A stretch of 64,000 bases of DNA from Paracoccus sediminis (GTDB lineage: Bacteria > Pseudomonadota > Alphaproteobacteria > Rhodobacterales > Rhodobacteraceae), in the NCBI RefSeq assembly GCF_900188295.1, contig NZ_FZNM01000014.1, positions 1-64,000 of the forward strand, in the 5' to 3' direction. The position numbers were made by a program, and so were the translations under genes. Of the stretch, positions 19,120-29,860 are shown piece after piece. How positions within the stretch are numbered: the stretch's first letter is position 1; the number at the start of each line of letters is the position of its first letter. The notes beneath the pieces are model-generated. The model was not told the DNA's origin, made no database searches, and was given only the letters and a program-made list of their open reading frames with translations.

Positions 19120-19208
19120 GCCGTGGCATCGGGCGAAAGCGGTTTGACTGGCCCGATTGCCCGGCTAGGTTGTGCGGATGGCATGGTTTCAAGGGGTACG
19201 GGTTCGCG

Positions 19209-20084
19209 ATGCAGATGGTGTTTCACCTGGGGGTCCACGGCACGGACGGCGACCGGTTGCTGAAGACGTTGCTGAACAATCGCGACGTGCTGATGCGGCA
19301 GGGCACCGACATCATCACCCCGAACCGCCATCGCGGCTTGTTCGAAGAGGCGCTGATGGCGCTCAAGGGCGGCCAGGCCACGCCCGAAATGCAGCAGATC
19401 ATGCTGGACGCGGTGCTGCATGGCGATGCCCCGAACCGCGCGGTGTTTTCCACGCCGACCTTCATGGGCGCGCCGGGCCGGGCGGTGGGGCAGGCGGGGC
19501 TGTATCCCCAGATGGGCGCGCGGGCGGCGGCGCTGGCCAATCTGTTCCCCGATCATACGGCCGAATTCTTTCTGGCGATCCGCAACCCCGCCAGCCTGAT
19601 CGCCGAGGTGCTGCCGATCTTTACCGGCGGGGGCTATCACGTCCTGATGCAGGGGCGTCATCCGCTGGATCTGCGCTGGCGCGACCCGATCCAGGCGTTG
19701 CTGCGCGCGGTTCCCGGACGCCGCGTGGTGATCTGGTGTCACGAGGACGTGCCCCTGATCTGGCCCGAGATCGTGCGCCTGGCCGGCAATATTCCCCCTG
19801 ATGCGCCCCTGCACGGCGGGATGATGTATCTGGAGGAGATCCTGACCGACACCGGCATGGCGCAGTTGAAGGAATCCCTGTCGATGCAGGACCGCCTTAC
19901 CGTCGCGCAGCGCCGCGCGCTGTCGTCCCACGCGATCCGCGATCATGCCGTGCCCGACGCCTTGGACCAGTCCGTGGACCTGCCCGGCTGGACACAGGAA
20001 ATGGTGGACCGGATGACCGACCAGTACCACGCCGACGTTTCCGAAATCGCGGTGCTGCCGGGGGTAGAGTTCGTGCTGGTGTAA
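19209..20084 (+). CDS. Orphan protein resembling the sulfotransferase fold
   Basis: The 291-residue protein opens with VFHLGVHGTDGDRLLKTLL, which resembles the HxGxHKTGT phosphosulfate-binding loop of bacterial sulfotransferase-like P-loop proteins. It later has FFLAIRNPASLIAEV, like the 3'-phosphate-binding RxP...S motif. The lysine of the first loop is replaced here by Gly-Thr, so PAPS-dependent catalysis is doubtful. I chose ATG 19209 because of AAGGGGT ahead; ATG 19215 also fits. No neighbour gives a pathway. The fold is inferred and the function unknown. Confidence 0.6.
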   Translation: MQMVFHLGVHGTDGDRLLKTLLNNRDVLMRQGTDIITPNRHRGLFEEALMALKGGQATPEMQQIMLDAVLHGDAPNRAVFSTPTFMGAPGRAVGQAGLYPQMGARAAALANLFPDHTAEFFLAIRNPASLIAEVLPIFTGGGYHVLMQGRHPLDLRWRDPIQALLRAVPGRRVVIWCHEDVPLIWPEIVRLAGNIPPDAPLHGGMMYLEEILTDTGMAQLKESLSMQDRLTVAQRRALSSHAIRDHAVPDALDQSVDLPGWTQEMVDRMTDQYHADVSEIAVLPGVEFVLV

Positions 20085-20097
20085 GGTCGAAACCCTA

Positions 20098-20136
20098 GCG
20101 GTCCCTTCCTGGCCCGCTTCCAGGACCGCGGCCTTT
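20098..20136 (+). terminator. Weak terminator candidate after the sulfotransferase-like gene
   Basis: GCGGTCC (20098-20104) can pair with GGACCGC (20123-20129), and an alternative inner CCTGG/CCAGG stem exists. CCTTT follows on the + strand. The hairpin starts 14 bases after the stop codon. The U-tract is poor. Confidence 0.35.
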
Positions 20137-20235
20137 GGTTCGATCCCGAGGCAGCCGGATTTGGGGCGGTTTCCGAACGCCGGGAACCGTCGTCGCGCAA
20201 GAACGGCCGTGCCGCCCCCTCGATCTTCCGGAAAC

Positions 20236-20260
20236 CAAAAAGGGCGCCCATCGGCGCCCC
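20236..20260 (-). terminator. Rho-independent terminator of rpmG
   Basis: On the minus strand GGGCGCC pairs with GGCGCCC (20242-20248 with 20253-20259) around a 4-base loop, followed by TTTTTGG. It is 46 bases after the rpmG stop. Confidence 0.75.
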
Positions 20261-20305
20261 TTCAACCCGGCCGGACCCGAACGCCCGGCCTTGTCGGCAC
20301 GATCC

Positions 20306-20473
20306 TTACTTGATCTTGCCTTCCTTGTATTCGACATGCTGGCGCACGACCGGGTCGAATTTGCGGACGGTCATCTTTTCGGTCATGGTGCGGGCATTCT
20401 TCTTGGTCACGTAGAAGTGGCCCGTGCCGGCGGTCGAGTTCAGCCGGATCTTGATGGTGGTCGGCTTGGCCAT
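20306..20473 (-). CDS. rpmG: Large-subunit ribosomal protein bL33
   Basis: The 55-residue basic protein matches bL33: [20 protein letters not shown] at the start, then [21 protein letters not shown], and ends VEYKEGKIK. It lacks the CXXC zinc ribbons, so it is the zinc-free form. ATG 20473 has GCAGGAG eight bases ahead; the upstream in-frame ATG at 20497 would add eight residues without a good ribosome site. It has its own promoter and terminator. Confidence 0.97.
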   Translation of the reverse strand: MAKPTTIKIRLNSTAGTGHFYVTKKNARTMTEKMTVRKFDPVVRQHVEYKEGKIK

Positions 20474-20537
20474 GTCATTGCTCCTGCTTCGGGGCAATCG
20501 CGCGGCGCAGACCCCGTGGAATTCGTGTGAAGCCCGG

Positions 20538-20565
20538 CTTTTACCGAGGCATGCGGCGAAGTCAA
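20538..20565 (-). promoter_or_regulatory. Predicted rpmG promoter
   Basis: The minus strand has TTGACT (20560-20565), a 16-bp spacer and TAAAAG (20538-20543), giving a leader of roughly 55-60 bases before rpmG. Confidence 0.5.
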
Positions 20566-20592
20566 CCCGAATCGCCGGGAAAACGACCGATT

Positions 20593-20968
20593 GCGCGGAG
20601 GGCCTGTAAGCCGGATTCTGTCCACCGCGTGATGCGGCTGGATGACCATTCCTCTGGCCCGGCGGTTGCCCGCCGGATCAAGCTGCCTACCCGGACCTGC
20701 TGGGGCAAGGCGGCCCTGCGGGGTTGCCCCCGCGCGCGGTCCCTATTCGGCATTGCTCCCGGTGGGGCTTGCCATGCGGGGCCTGTTGCCAGGCCCCCGG
20801 TGGGCTCTTACCCCGCCGTTTCACCCTTGCCTGCACGGATGCAGGCGGTCTGTTCTCTGTGGCGCTTTCCCTGGGGTTGCCCCCGCCGGGCGTTACCCGG
20901 CACCGCTGCCTCATGGAGTCCGGACTTTCCTCGACGGCTTGCCGCCGCGGTCATCCAACCCTCCGCGC
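20593..20968 (-). ncRNA. rnpB: RNase P RNA
   Basis: The catalytic RNA of ribonuclease P, which trims the 5' ends of pre-tRNAs. On the minus strand the near-universal 5' segment GGAAAGTCCGGACTCCAT and the 3' segment ACAGAATCCGGCTTACAG are both present. The ends are set by the 10-bp P1 helix, CCCTCCGCGC at 20959-20968 pairing with GCGCGGAGGG at 20593-20602. The length of about 376 nt fits a bacterial A-type RNA. True ends may differ by a few bases. Confidence 0.95.
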
Positions 20969-20974
20969 GCAGCC

Positions 20975-21003
20975 GCTATGGCGGGGACGGGCGCGCGCGT
21001 CAA
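20975..21003 (-). promoter_or_regulatory. Predicted rnpB promoter
   Basis: The minus strand has TTGACG (20998-21003), 17 bp and CATAGC (20975-20980), so transcription would begin at or near the first base of the P1 helix. It abuts the acnA terminator. Confidence 0.5.
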
Positions 21004-21005
21004 TG

Positions 21006-21032
21006 AAAAACCCCCGCTGCGGACAGCGGGGG
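21006..21032 (-). terminator. Rho-independent terminator of acnA
   Basis: CCCCCGCTG (21011-21019) pairs with CAGCGGGGG (21024-21032). On the minus strand TTTTT follows. The hairpin starts 24 bases after the acnA stop. Confidence 0.85.
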
Positions 21033-21055
21033 GGTCGATTTCCTATCCGATCGGA

Positions 21056-23812
<2,757 letters not shown>

Positions 23813-23909
23813 CGAGGCCTCCCTGTCTGCGACGTGGATGGGTCGGGCTTGCGTGGCTTCTGCTTTGCCCGATGCTGCGGGGCAGCGCAAGGGCATCGCA
23901 CGGCAAATT

Positions 23910-23947
23910 GTATGCAATTGCATACCACGTTGCCGGGCGTTGCTCAA
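23910..23947 (-). promoter_or_regulatory. acnA promoter with overlapping palindromic operator
   Basis: The minus strand has TTGAGC (23942-23947), a 17-bp spacer and TATGCA (23919-23924). The perfect palindrome GTATGCAATTGCATAC occupies 23910-23925 and so covers the -10. It lies about 100 bases before the acnA start. The form and position suit a dimeric repressor, for instance of the GntR class, but the regulator is not identifiable from the window. Confidence 0.55.
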
Positions 23948-24054
23948 GAGGCACGGCCAGGCGGGGCCGTGGCGGACTAACAAAGCCTTGATTTGTCTCT
24001 GGCCGGGGCCGGGGTCTATGCAGGACGGCAATCGTTCCAAGAACCGGACCCCGG

Positions 24055-25035
24055 ATGCTGGCCCTATCGGCAGCCTTGTGCAGAAACCCTCTTGCCGCCG
24101 CGCTGTGCGGGCTGGCCCTGACGTTCGGGGGCATGGCCGCGGCCCAGGGACCGGAGGGTGGCGGGATAGGCGCCGCCCTGAACGGCGGACCTCGTGGCGC
24201 CGAGGGATCGCGGCCAGGCGGCGAGGCCGCGCCGGTCATCGCCGCGCCCAGCGACCCCAGCCGGTCCGCGCCGTCATCGGCCTATGCCCCGTCCGAAACC
24301 GGCGGCTTCAACAGCTTTGCCGCCACCGACGGATCGCCGCCGATGGAACCGTTCGCCTTTGACGATGCGGTGCCGGTGGTGGTCGAACTGTTCACCTCGC
24401 AAGGGTGCTCGTCCTGTCCGGCGGCGGATGCGATGCTGTCGGGGCTGTCCGACCAGCCCGATGTCCTGCCGCTGTCCTTTCATGTGGATTACTGGGATTA
24501 TCTGGGCTGGACCGACAGCTTTGCCCGGCCCGAATTCACCCGGCGCCAGGAACGCTATGCCCAGGCGGCGGGGGAACGGTCGGTCTATACGCCGCAGATG
24601 ATCGTGGACGGCATCGACACGGCCGTGACCTTGGGACCGGCGCAGTTGATGGGGCTGATCGACGCCAGCCGGGTCGCCCCGGCCATGGTCAGCGTCCAGC
24701 GCGATACCGCCGCCGATGGCCAGTCGATCGAGCTGATGCCCCTGTCGGACCTGGGCGGGCGGGTGGACATCCTGATGGTCCGCTATGCCCCCGAACGGTC
24801 GGTCGAGGTGACGGCGGGCGAAAATCGCGGCAAGACCATCACCTATACCAACGTCGTCCTGTCGCTGGACCGGCTGGCCGAATGGGACAGCATGGCCCCC
24901 CTGCGCATGAAGGTCAGCGCCGCCGGCGCCGCCGACGACCGCTTTCCGCCCGACACCCGCCATGCGCTGCTGGTCCAGAAACAGGAACGCAAGGGAATGC
25001 CCGGACCGATCCTGGCGGCCATCCGTCTGGATTGA
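24055..25035 (+). CDS. DUF1223 family secreted thioredoxin-fold-like protein
   Basis: The 326-residue protein begins with a signal peptide (hydrophobic to about residue 30, AAAQ cleavage). A low-complexity Gly/Pro/Ser stretch runs to about residue 95, then the DUF1223 domain. That domain carries VVELFTSQGCSSCPAAD with a CxxC pair at about 118 and 121, a thioredoxin-like motif, then HVDYWDYLGWTDSFARPEFT and SVYTPQMIVDGID. A periplasmic redox or metal-related role is plausible, but the family has no established function. It is divergent from acnA with a 242-base gap. Confidence 0.85.
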   Translation: MLALSAALCRNPLAAALCGLALTFGGMAAAQGPEGGGIGAALNGGPRGAEGSRPGGEAAPVIAAPSDPSRSAPSSAYAPSETGGFNSFAATDGSPPMEPFAFDDAVPVVVELFTSQGCSSCPAADAMLSGLSDQPDVLPLSFHVDYWDYLGWTDSFARPEFTRRQERYAQAAGERSVYTPQMIVDGIDTAVTLGPAQLMGLIDASRVAPAMVSVQRDTAADGQSIELMPLSDLGGRVDILMVRYAPERSVEVTAGENRGKTITYTNVVLSLDRLAEWDSMAPLRMKVSAAGAADDRFPPDTRHALLVQKQERKGMPGPILAAIRLD

Positions 25036-25110
25036 CGGGCAGGCCGGCCTTGCTTGGCGGCGCGCAATGCGGGAAACAGCGATGACGGACCACACGAGGA
25101 CGATGCCGCG

Positions 25111-25719
25111 ATGAACGAACCGAAACCCTGGGTGCTGCAATCATTGGAATGGGGGCCGCTGCTGCTGTTCTTTGCGGTGTTCATGCTGAATCGCGGCGGC
25201 GACGTCAGCCTGTGGGGGCAGAACTATACGCCCCTGGTCTTTGCGACGCTGGTCTTTATCCCGGCGCTTGCGCTGGCCACGCTGATCCGCTGGCGGCTGA
25301 CCGGAAAGCTGGCGCCGATGCAGCTGGCGACGCTGGTGCTGGTCGTGGTGTTCGGCGGGCTGTCGGTCTGGCTGAACGATCCGCGTTTCTTCAAGATCAA
25401 GCCGACGATCATCTATCTGCTGTTCGCAAGCCTGCTGGGGTTCAGCCTGATGACCCGCCGGAACTGGCTGGGCGCCATCCTGTCCGAGGCGTTGCCGATG
25501 GACGCGCAGGGCTGGCGCAAGCTGACGGCGCGCATGGCGCTGCTGTTTCTGGCACTTGCCGCCGCGAACGAGATCGTCTGGCGGGCGATGTCGGAAACGA
25601 CCTGGGTATATTTCAAGACGTTCGGAATGCCGGTGGTGATTTTCGTCTTTCTGATGGCCAACGCCGGGCTGTTCCGCGCCCATTCGATCCAGGTGCCGAC
25701 CGACGACGCGACCAAATAG
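25111..25719 (+). CDS. ispZ: Inner-membrane septation-related protein IspZ/YciB
   Basis: The 202-residue protein has five to six predicted membrane helices. It carries the family segments LEWGPLLLFFAVF, a FKIKPTIIYLLFA stretch, WRKLTARMALLFLALAAANEIVWR and TWVYFKTFGMP. YciB/IspZ influences cell envelope synthesis and division; Shigella mutants are defective in septation. I chose ATG 25111 (MNEPKPWV) over an upstream in-frame start at 25054 because it gives the standard N-terminus. It is convergent with the alpha/beta hydrolase, only two bases apart. Confidence 0.92.
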   Translation: MNEPKPWVLQSLEWGPLLLFFAVFMLNRGGDVSLWGQNYTPLVFATLVFIPALALATLIRWRLTGKLAPMQLATLVLVVVFGGLSVWLNDPRFFKIKPTIIYLLFASLLGFSLMTRRNWLGAILSEALPMDAQGWRKLTARMALLFLALAAANEIVWRAMSETTWVYFKTFGMPVVIFVFLMANAGLFRAHSIQVPTDDATK

Positions 25720-25721
25720 CC

Positions 25722-26618
25722 TCAGGCCCGAAGGCCTCCGAATTGCGCGGGCGGCGCCAGCAGGCGGGACCATCGCGGCTGGATCCGGCCTGGCAGGCGG
25801 GCGCGCAGCATCGGCAGGGACAAGGCCCAGGGCTGCGTCAGGGCGGTGCGATAGAAGTCGAACAGGCCGCCGCGCAGATAAGGCGTCCAGTGCGACAGGC
25901 GCAACGGACGCCGTTCGACCGCGAAGCCCAGGCCTTCCAGCGTCGCCAAGGTGGCGCCGTCGTCGATCTGCACATCCAGCCAGTTTCCCGCCGGACGGGC
26001 CAGCCCGAAGCCGAGCGCCTGCCTGCGCCCCAGATCCAGCCACAGCTCCATCGCAAGATCGAACAGGTCGTTTTCGCGAGACGTGACATTCAGAACCTCG
26101 GCCCGGCGGCCCGCGAGACTGTCCAGCGCCAGGGCGGCGGTATCGCGGAACTCGGCGCCCGCCAGCAGGACGATGCGCCCGATGCTGCCCGGATCGGCAT
26201 GATGCAAGGCCTGCAAGGCCACGCGGGCCCCCAGCGAATGACCAATCAGCGCCACGGGCCGCCCGGCCTTGTCGGCCAGTTGGCCGATCAGCCGCGCCGC
26301 CCCGCGGCCGACATCGCCGGCCCGCGCATAGGCGCCGCCCAGCGTGCCCCGCGCTTCCCATCCGAAGGCGACGGCAAGCCCTTCGTCGTCCCGGCCCGTT
26401 CCGAAGCCGAGGGCGCGCGGCCAGGACAGGGCGCGGCGCTGCGACCGGTCGGGGTCCAGGGACAGGATGTGGCGGTGCGGGTCGCAATGGGGCGCGGCGG
26501 GCGAATAGCGATAGCCGTGGATCATCACAATGACGGGCGCATGGGCGGGAAGGGCGCGGACGATCCCCGCCAGTTCCCCGGAAAGCGCGCCTTCGCCATC
26601 GATCCTGACCACCGGCAT
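25722..26618 (-). CDS. Alpha/beta-fold hydrolase
   Basis: The 298-residue protein has the oxyanion-forming strand VIVMIHGYRYSP (about 29-40) and the nucleophile elbow GHSLGA with Ser about 128, followed by a LLAGAEFRDTAALAL segment. The substrate is unknown: esterase or lipase activity is the default assumption, and it is not tied to a pathway by neighbours. I chose ATG 26618, which has AAGGGGA at a good distance; an in-frame ATG at 26669 would add 17 residues. Confidence 0.75.
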   Translation of the reverse strand: MPVVRIDGEGALSGELAGIVRALPAHAPVIVMIHGYRYSPAAPHCDPHRHILSLDPDRSQRRALSWPRALGFGTGRDDEGLAVAFGWEARGTLGGAYARAGDVGRGAARLIGQLADKAGRPVALIGHSLGARVALQALHHADPGSIGRIVLLAGAEFRDTAALALDSLAGRRAEVLNVTSRENDLFDLAMELWLDLGRRQALGFGLARPAGNWLDVQIDDGATLATLEGLGFAVERRPLRLSHWTPYLRGGLFDFYRTALTQPWALSLPMLRARLPGRIQPRWSRLLAPPAQFGGLRA

Positions 26619-27163
26619 GATGCATCCCCTTTCCCTGCCCGACCGGGCATAAGGCACAAGGTGCAACATCGACGTGAAAGAACCGTTAAGGCTGCGTGAC
26701 GCGTGTTGCGCATGCCCTTTGTGCGGGCGGGAACCGGCGTATTCCGCCTCGGACCGTTTTCGCCATTGAATTTTCTACCCCTTCGCCTCTATGTTGCGGC
26801 TATGCGTCATCGACCTTCAATCGCGGGTTGTGGGCGCTTCCAGTTTCGCAGCGCGGCACCTCTGCCCCGGATTCAACCCTTGGCGGCATGTGTCACGCGG
26901 AAAAACCCGCCCGGACTGCGCATTGTCGCGCGATCGGGCGAAAGAACCGACAGCGGCGCGTCAGGCCTGGCCTGCGCGTCGATCACAAGGAACAGACGCG
27001 ATGACGCGCGCATGGGACGGACAGGATCGGAACGGGGGGGCTGCTGGCCGTTCCCGTCCGGTTGCCGTTGCCGGTGCCGCGCCCGCGTTCCCATCATATC
27101 GCGGCCTGCATTCCGGGGTGCCACTGGCACCACCTGGGGCGCGCCTGCGCGAAAGACACAACA
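26619..27163 (+). other. Intergenic region containing the long rne leader
   Basis: This 545-base stretch holds no convincing gene. The left part carries the ribosome site of the minus-strand hydrolase. A promoter candidate at 26766-26795 would give a leader of about 360 bases to the RNase E start. Short open frames in the leader lack good ribosome sites or family resemblance. RNase E controls its own mRNA through the 5' leader in E. coli; the same may hold here. Confidence 0.5.
26766..26795 (+). promoter_or_regulatory. Predicted rne promoter
   Basis: TTGAAT (26766-26771) and TATGTT (26790-26795) are 18 bp apart within the most A+T-rich part of the gap. Confidence 0.45.
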
Positions 27164-29764
27164 ATGGCAAAGAAAATGCTGATCGACGCCACCCATGCCG
27201 AGGAAACTCGGGTGGTCGTGGTGGACGGAACCAAGGTCGAAGAATTTGATTTCGAGACCGTAAACAAGCGCCAGATCTCGGGCAACATCTATCTGGCCAA
27301 GATCACGCGGGTCGAACCCTCGTTGCAGGCCGCTTTCGTGGATTACGGCGGAAACCGCCACGGTTTCCTGGCATTCGCGGAAATCCACCCGGATTATTAC
27401 CAGATTCCCGCCGCCGACCGCGACGCCCTGATCGCCGAAGAACGCGCCTATGCCGAGGCGCAGGAGGCCGAGGATGCCGCCCGCGCCAAGCGCCGTCAGG
27501 CGCGGTCCGCGAAGACGGAATCCGGCGACGAGATCGAGCAGGCCGAGGCTGAGGCCGCCGATGGCGAACGGTCTGACGAGACGACCGGGGAATCGCCGGA
27601 CGCCGATCATGGCGATGGCGACGACACGGCAACGGCCGCTTCCGACAAGGATGAGGACATCGAATCGGTCGCCGACGAGGACGTGGCCGAGGAGATCCAC
27701 GCCCCGAAAAAGCCGCGCGCCCGCCGCTACAAGATCCAGGAGGTCGTGAAGGTCCGGCAGATCATGCTGGTCCAGGTCGTCAAGGAAGAACGCGGCAACA
27801 AGGGCGCCGCGCTGACCACCTATCTGTCGCTGCCGGGCCGGTATTGCGTGCTGATGCCCAACACCGCGCGCGGCGGCGGGATCAGCCGCAAGATCACCAA
27901 CGCGGTGGACCGCAAGAAGCTCAAGGACATCGCGTCCGAACTGGACGTTCCGCGCGGCGCGGGGCTTATTATCCGCACGGCGGGCAGCCAGCGGACCCGC
28001 ACGGAGATTCGGCGCGATTATGAATACCTGCTGCGCCTGTGGGAACAGATCCGCGACCTGACGTTCAAGTCCATCGCCCCCGCTCCGATCTATGAGGAGG
28101 GGGATCTTATCAAGCGGACCATCCGCGACCTGTACAATTCCGAGATCGACGAGGTTCTGGTCGAGGGCGAGCGCGGCTTTCGCACCGCCAAGGACTTCAT
28201 GAAGATGATTATGCCGACCCACAGCCGGGCCGTGCAGCAATACACCGACCAGATGCCGCTGTTCGCCCGTTATCAGGTGGAAAGCTATCTGGCGGGCATG
28301 TTCAACCCGGTCGTGCAGCTGAAATCGGGCGGCTATATCGTCATCGGCGTGACCGAGGCGCTGGTGGCCATCGACGTGAACTCGGGCCGGGCGACCAAGG
28401 AAGGCTCGATCGAGGATACCGCGCTGAAAACCAACCTGGAGGCCGCCGACGAGGTGGCGCGCCAGTTGCGCCTGCGCGACCTGGCCGGGCTGATCGTCAT
28501 CGACTTCATCGACATGGAGGAGCGGCGCAACAACGCCGCCGTCGAGAAGCGGATGAAGGACAAGCTGAAATCGGACCGCGCGCGGATCCAGATGGGCCGC
28601 ATATCCGGTTTCGGCCTGATGGAGATGTCGCGCCAGCGGCTGCGTCCGGGGATGCTGGAATCGACCACCCAGCCCTGCGCCCATTGCCATGGAACCGGCC
28701 TGATCCGGTCCGAAGACAGCCTGGCATTGACGATCCTGCGCGCCATCGAGGAAGAAGGCACCCGCAAGCGGTCCCGCGAGGTGTTGGTCAAGGCGCCGGT
28801 CGCGGTCGCCAACTTTCTCATCAACCAGAAGCGCGAGCATATCGCCGGGATCGAGGCGCGCTATGGCCTGTCGGTCCGGCTCGAAGCCGATCCGTCGCTG
28901 ATCTCGCCCGATTTCGCCATCGAGAAGTTCAAGACCGCGACCCGCAGCGTGCCCGATGCGGCGGCTTCGGTCCTGTCCGTCGATGCCGATCTGATGGCCC
29001 AGATCGACGACGAGGACGAGGATCTGGCCGATGACGCCGAGGCCGATGACGCCGAGGCCGGGGATGGCGAGACCGATAGCGAGGATACGACCGTCTTGGC
29101 CGCGGATGAGGATGGCGAGGGGCGCGGCCGCCGCCGCCGTCGGCGCCGCCGCCGGAAATCCGACGACCGCCCCGAAGGCGAGACGGCCGAAACCGACGAG
29201 GATTCCGAAGATGGCGCCGAAACGGCGCAAGCGGGCGACATCGCCGACGAACCCGAGGCTGCGGACGGCGAACAGAACAGCCGCCGCCGCCGGTCGCGGT
29301 CGCGCAATCGCCGCCGGGGCGGCGATCAGCCCCAGCACGAGGGCCTGCCAGAGGTCGTCGATCTGCGCGACAATGCCGACGAGCCCGCTCCGTCGCTGCC
29401 CGGCCTGAACGCCCGTCCCGAACGCGGCGCAGCGCCCGAAAGCCTTGCCGACGACAGGATCGAGGAGGACGGCGACATCGTCGCGTTGTCCGAGATCGCC
29501 GTCGAACCGCAGGCCGCCGACCCGGAACCCGAGGCCGGCGCCGTCCTGATGGCCGAACCGCAAACCGGGGCCGCCGCGGCCGAAATCGGCGCGACCGGGA
29601 CCGATAGGGCCGAGCCGGCCCGCGCGGATGCGGTCGATCCGGCCGAAGCCCTGCCTGCCCCCGAAGCCGGGCCTGACGCGGGCGCCGCCGGACGCGAGCC
29701 GGAAATGGCCGAGGCGGATGACGGCCGCCCCAAGCGCCGGGGCTGGTGGTCGGGACACCGCTGA
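27164..29764 (+). CDS. rne: Ribonuclease E
   Basis: The endonuclease that initiates mRNA decay and processes rRNA and tRNA precursors; scaffold of the degradosome. The 866 residues hold the S1 domain (about 37-220), interrupted by an acidic insertion of about 100 residues. The catalytic aspartates are D404 (VAIDVNSGRAT) and D447 (GLIVIDFIDME), 43 apart as in E. coli. The zinc-link CAHC (505-508) and a long disordered tail (about 600-866), with Arg-rich RRRRRRRRKS-like and acidic patches, follow. ATG 27164 gives MAKKMLIDATH. The tail ends KRRGWWSGHR, like short C-terminal motifs of other alphaproteobacterial RNase E. Confidence 0.97.
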   Translation: MAKKMLIDATHAEETRVVVVDGTKVEEFDFETVNKRQISGNIYLAKITRVEPSLQAAFVDYGGNRHGFLAFAEIHPDYYQIPAADRDALIAEERAYAEAQEAEDAARAKRRQARSAKTESGDEIEQAEAEAADGERSDETTGESPDADHGDGDDTATAASDKDEDIESVADEDVAEEIHAPKKPRARRYKIQEVVKVRQIMLVQVVKEERGNKGAALTTYLSLPGRYCVLMPNTARGGGISRKITNAVDRKKLKDIASELDVPRGAGLIIRTAGSQRTRTEIRRDYEYLLRLWEQIRDLTFKSIAPAPIYEEGDLIKRTIRDLYNSEIDEVLVEGERGFRTAKDFMKMIMPTHSRAVQQYTDQMPLFARYQVESYLAGMFNPVVQLKSGGYIVIGVTEALVAIDVNSGRATKEGSIEDTALKTNLEAADEVARQLRLRDLAGLIVIDFIDMEERRNNAAVEKRMKDKLKSDRARIQMGRISGFGLMEMSRQRLRPGMLESTTQPCAHCHGTGLIRSEDSLALTILRAIEEEGTRKRSREVLVKAPVAVANFLINQKREHIAGIEARYGLSVRLEADPSLISPDFAIEKFKTATRSVPDAAASVLSVDADLMAQIDDEDEDLADDAEADDAEAGDGETDSEDTTVLAADEDGEGRGRRRRRRRRRKSDDRPEGETAETDEDSEDGAETAQAGDIADEPEAADGEQNSRRRRSRSRNRRRGGDQPQHEGLPEVVDLRDNADEPAPSLPGLNARPERGAAPESLADDRIEEDGDIVALSEIAVEPQAADPEPEAGAVLMAEPQTGAAAAEIGATGTDRAEPARADAVDPAEALPAPEAGPDAGAAGREPEMAEADDGRPKRRGWWSGHR

Positions 29765-29774
29765 TCGTGAACAG

Positions 29775-29800
29775 GGGCGCGGTGCAGACCGCGCCCTTTT
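29775..29800 (+). terminator. Rho-independent terminator of rne
   Basis: A perfect 9-bp stem, GGGCGCGGT with ACCGCGCCC, has a GCAG loop (29775-29796) and is followed by TTTTCTC. It starts 10 bases after the rne stop. Confidence 0.88.
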
Positions 29801-29860
29801 CTCAAAACCGTGACCCGATGACCCATGGTCTGCCCCGGCCCATGCGCTAAGGTGCGCGCC

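Noticed and set aside
19001..19208. tRNA-Thr as a possible integration site for a mobile element
   Set aside because: No integrase, no duplicated tRNA end and no change in base use is visible on either side.
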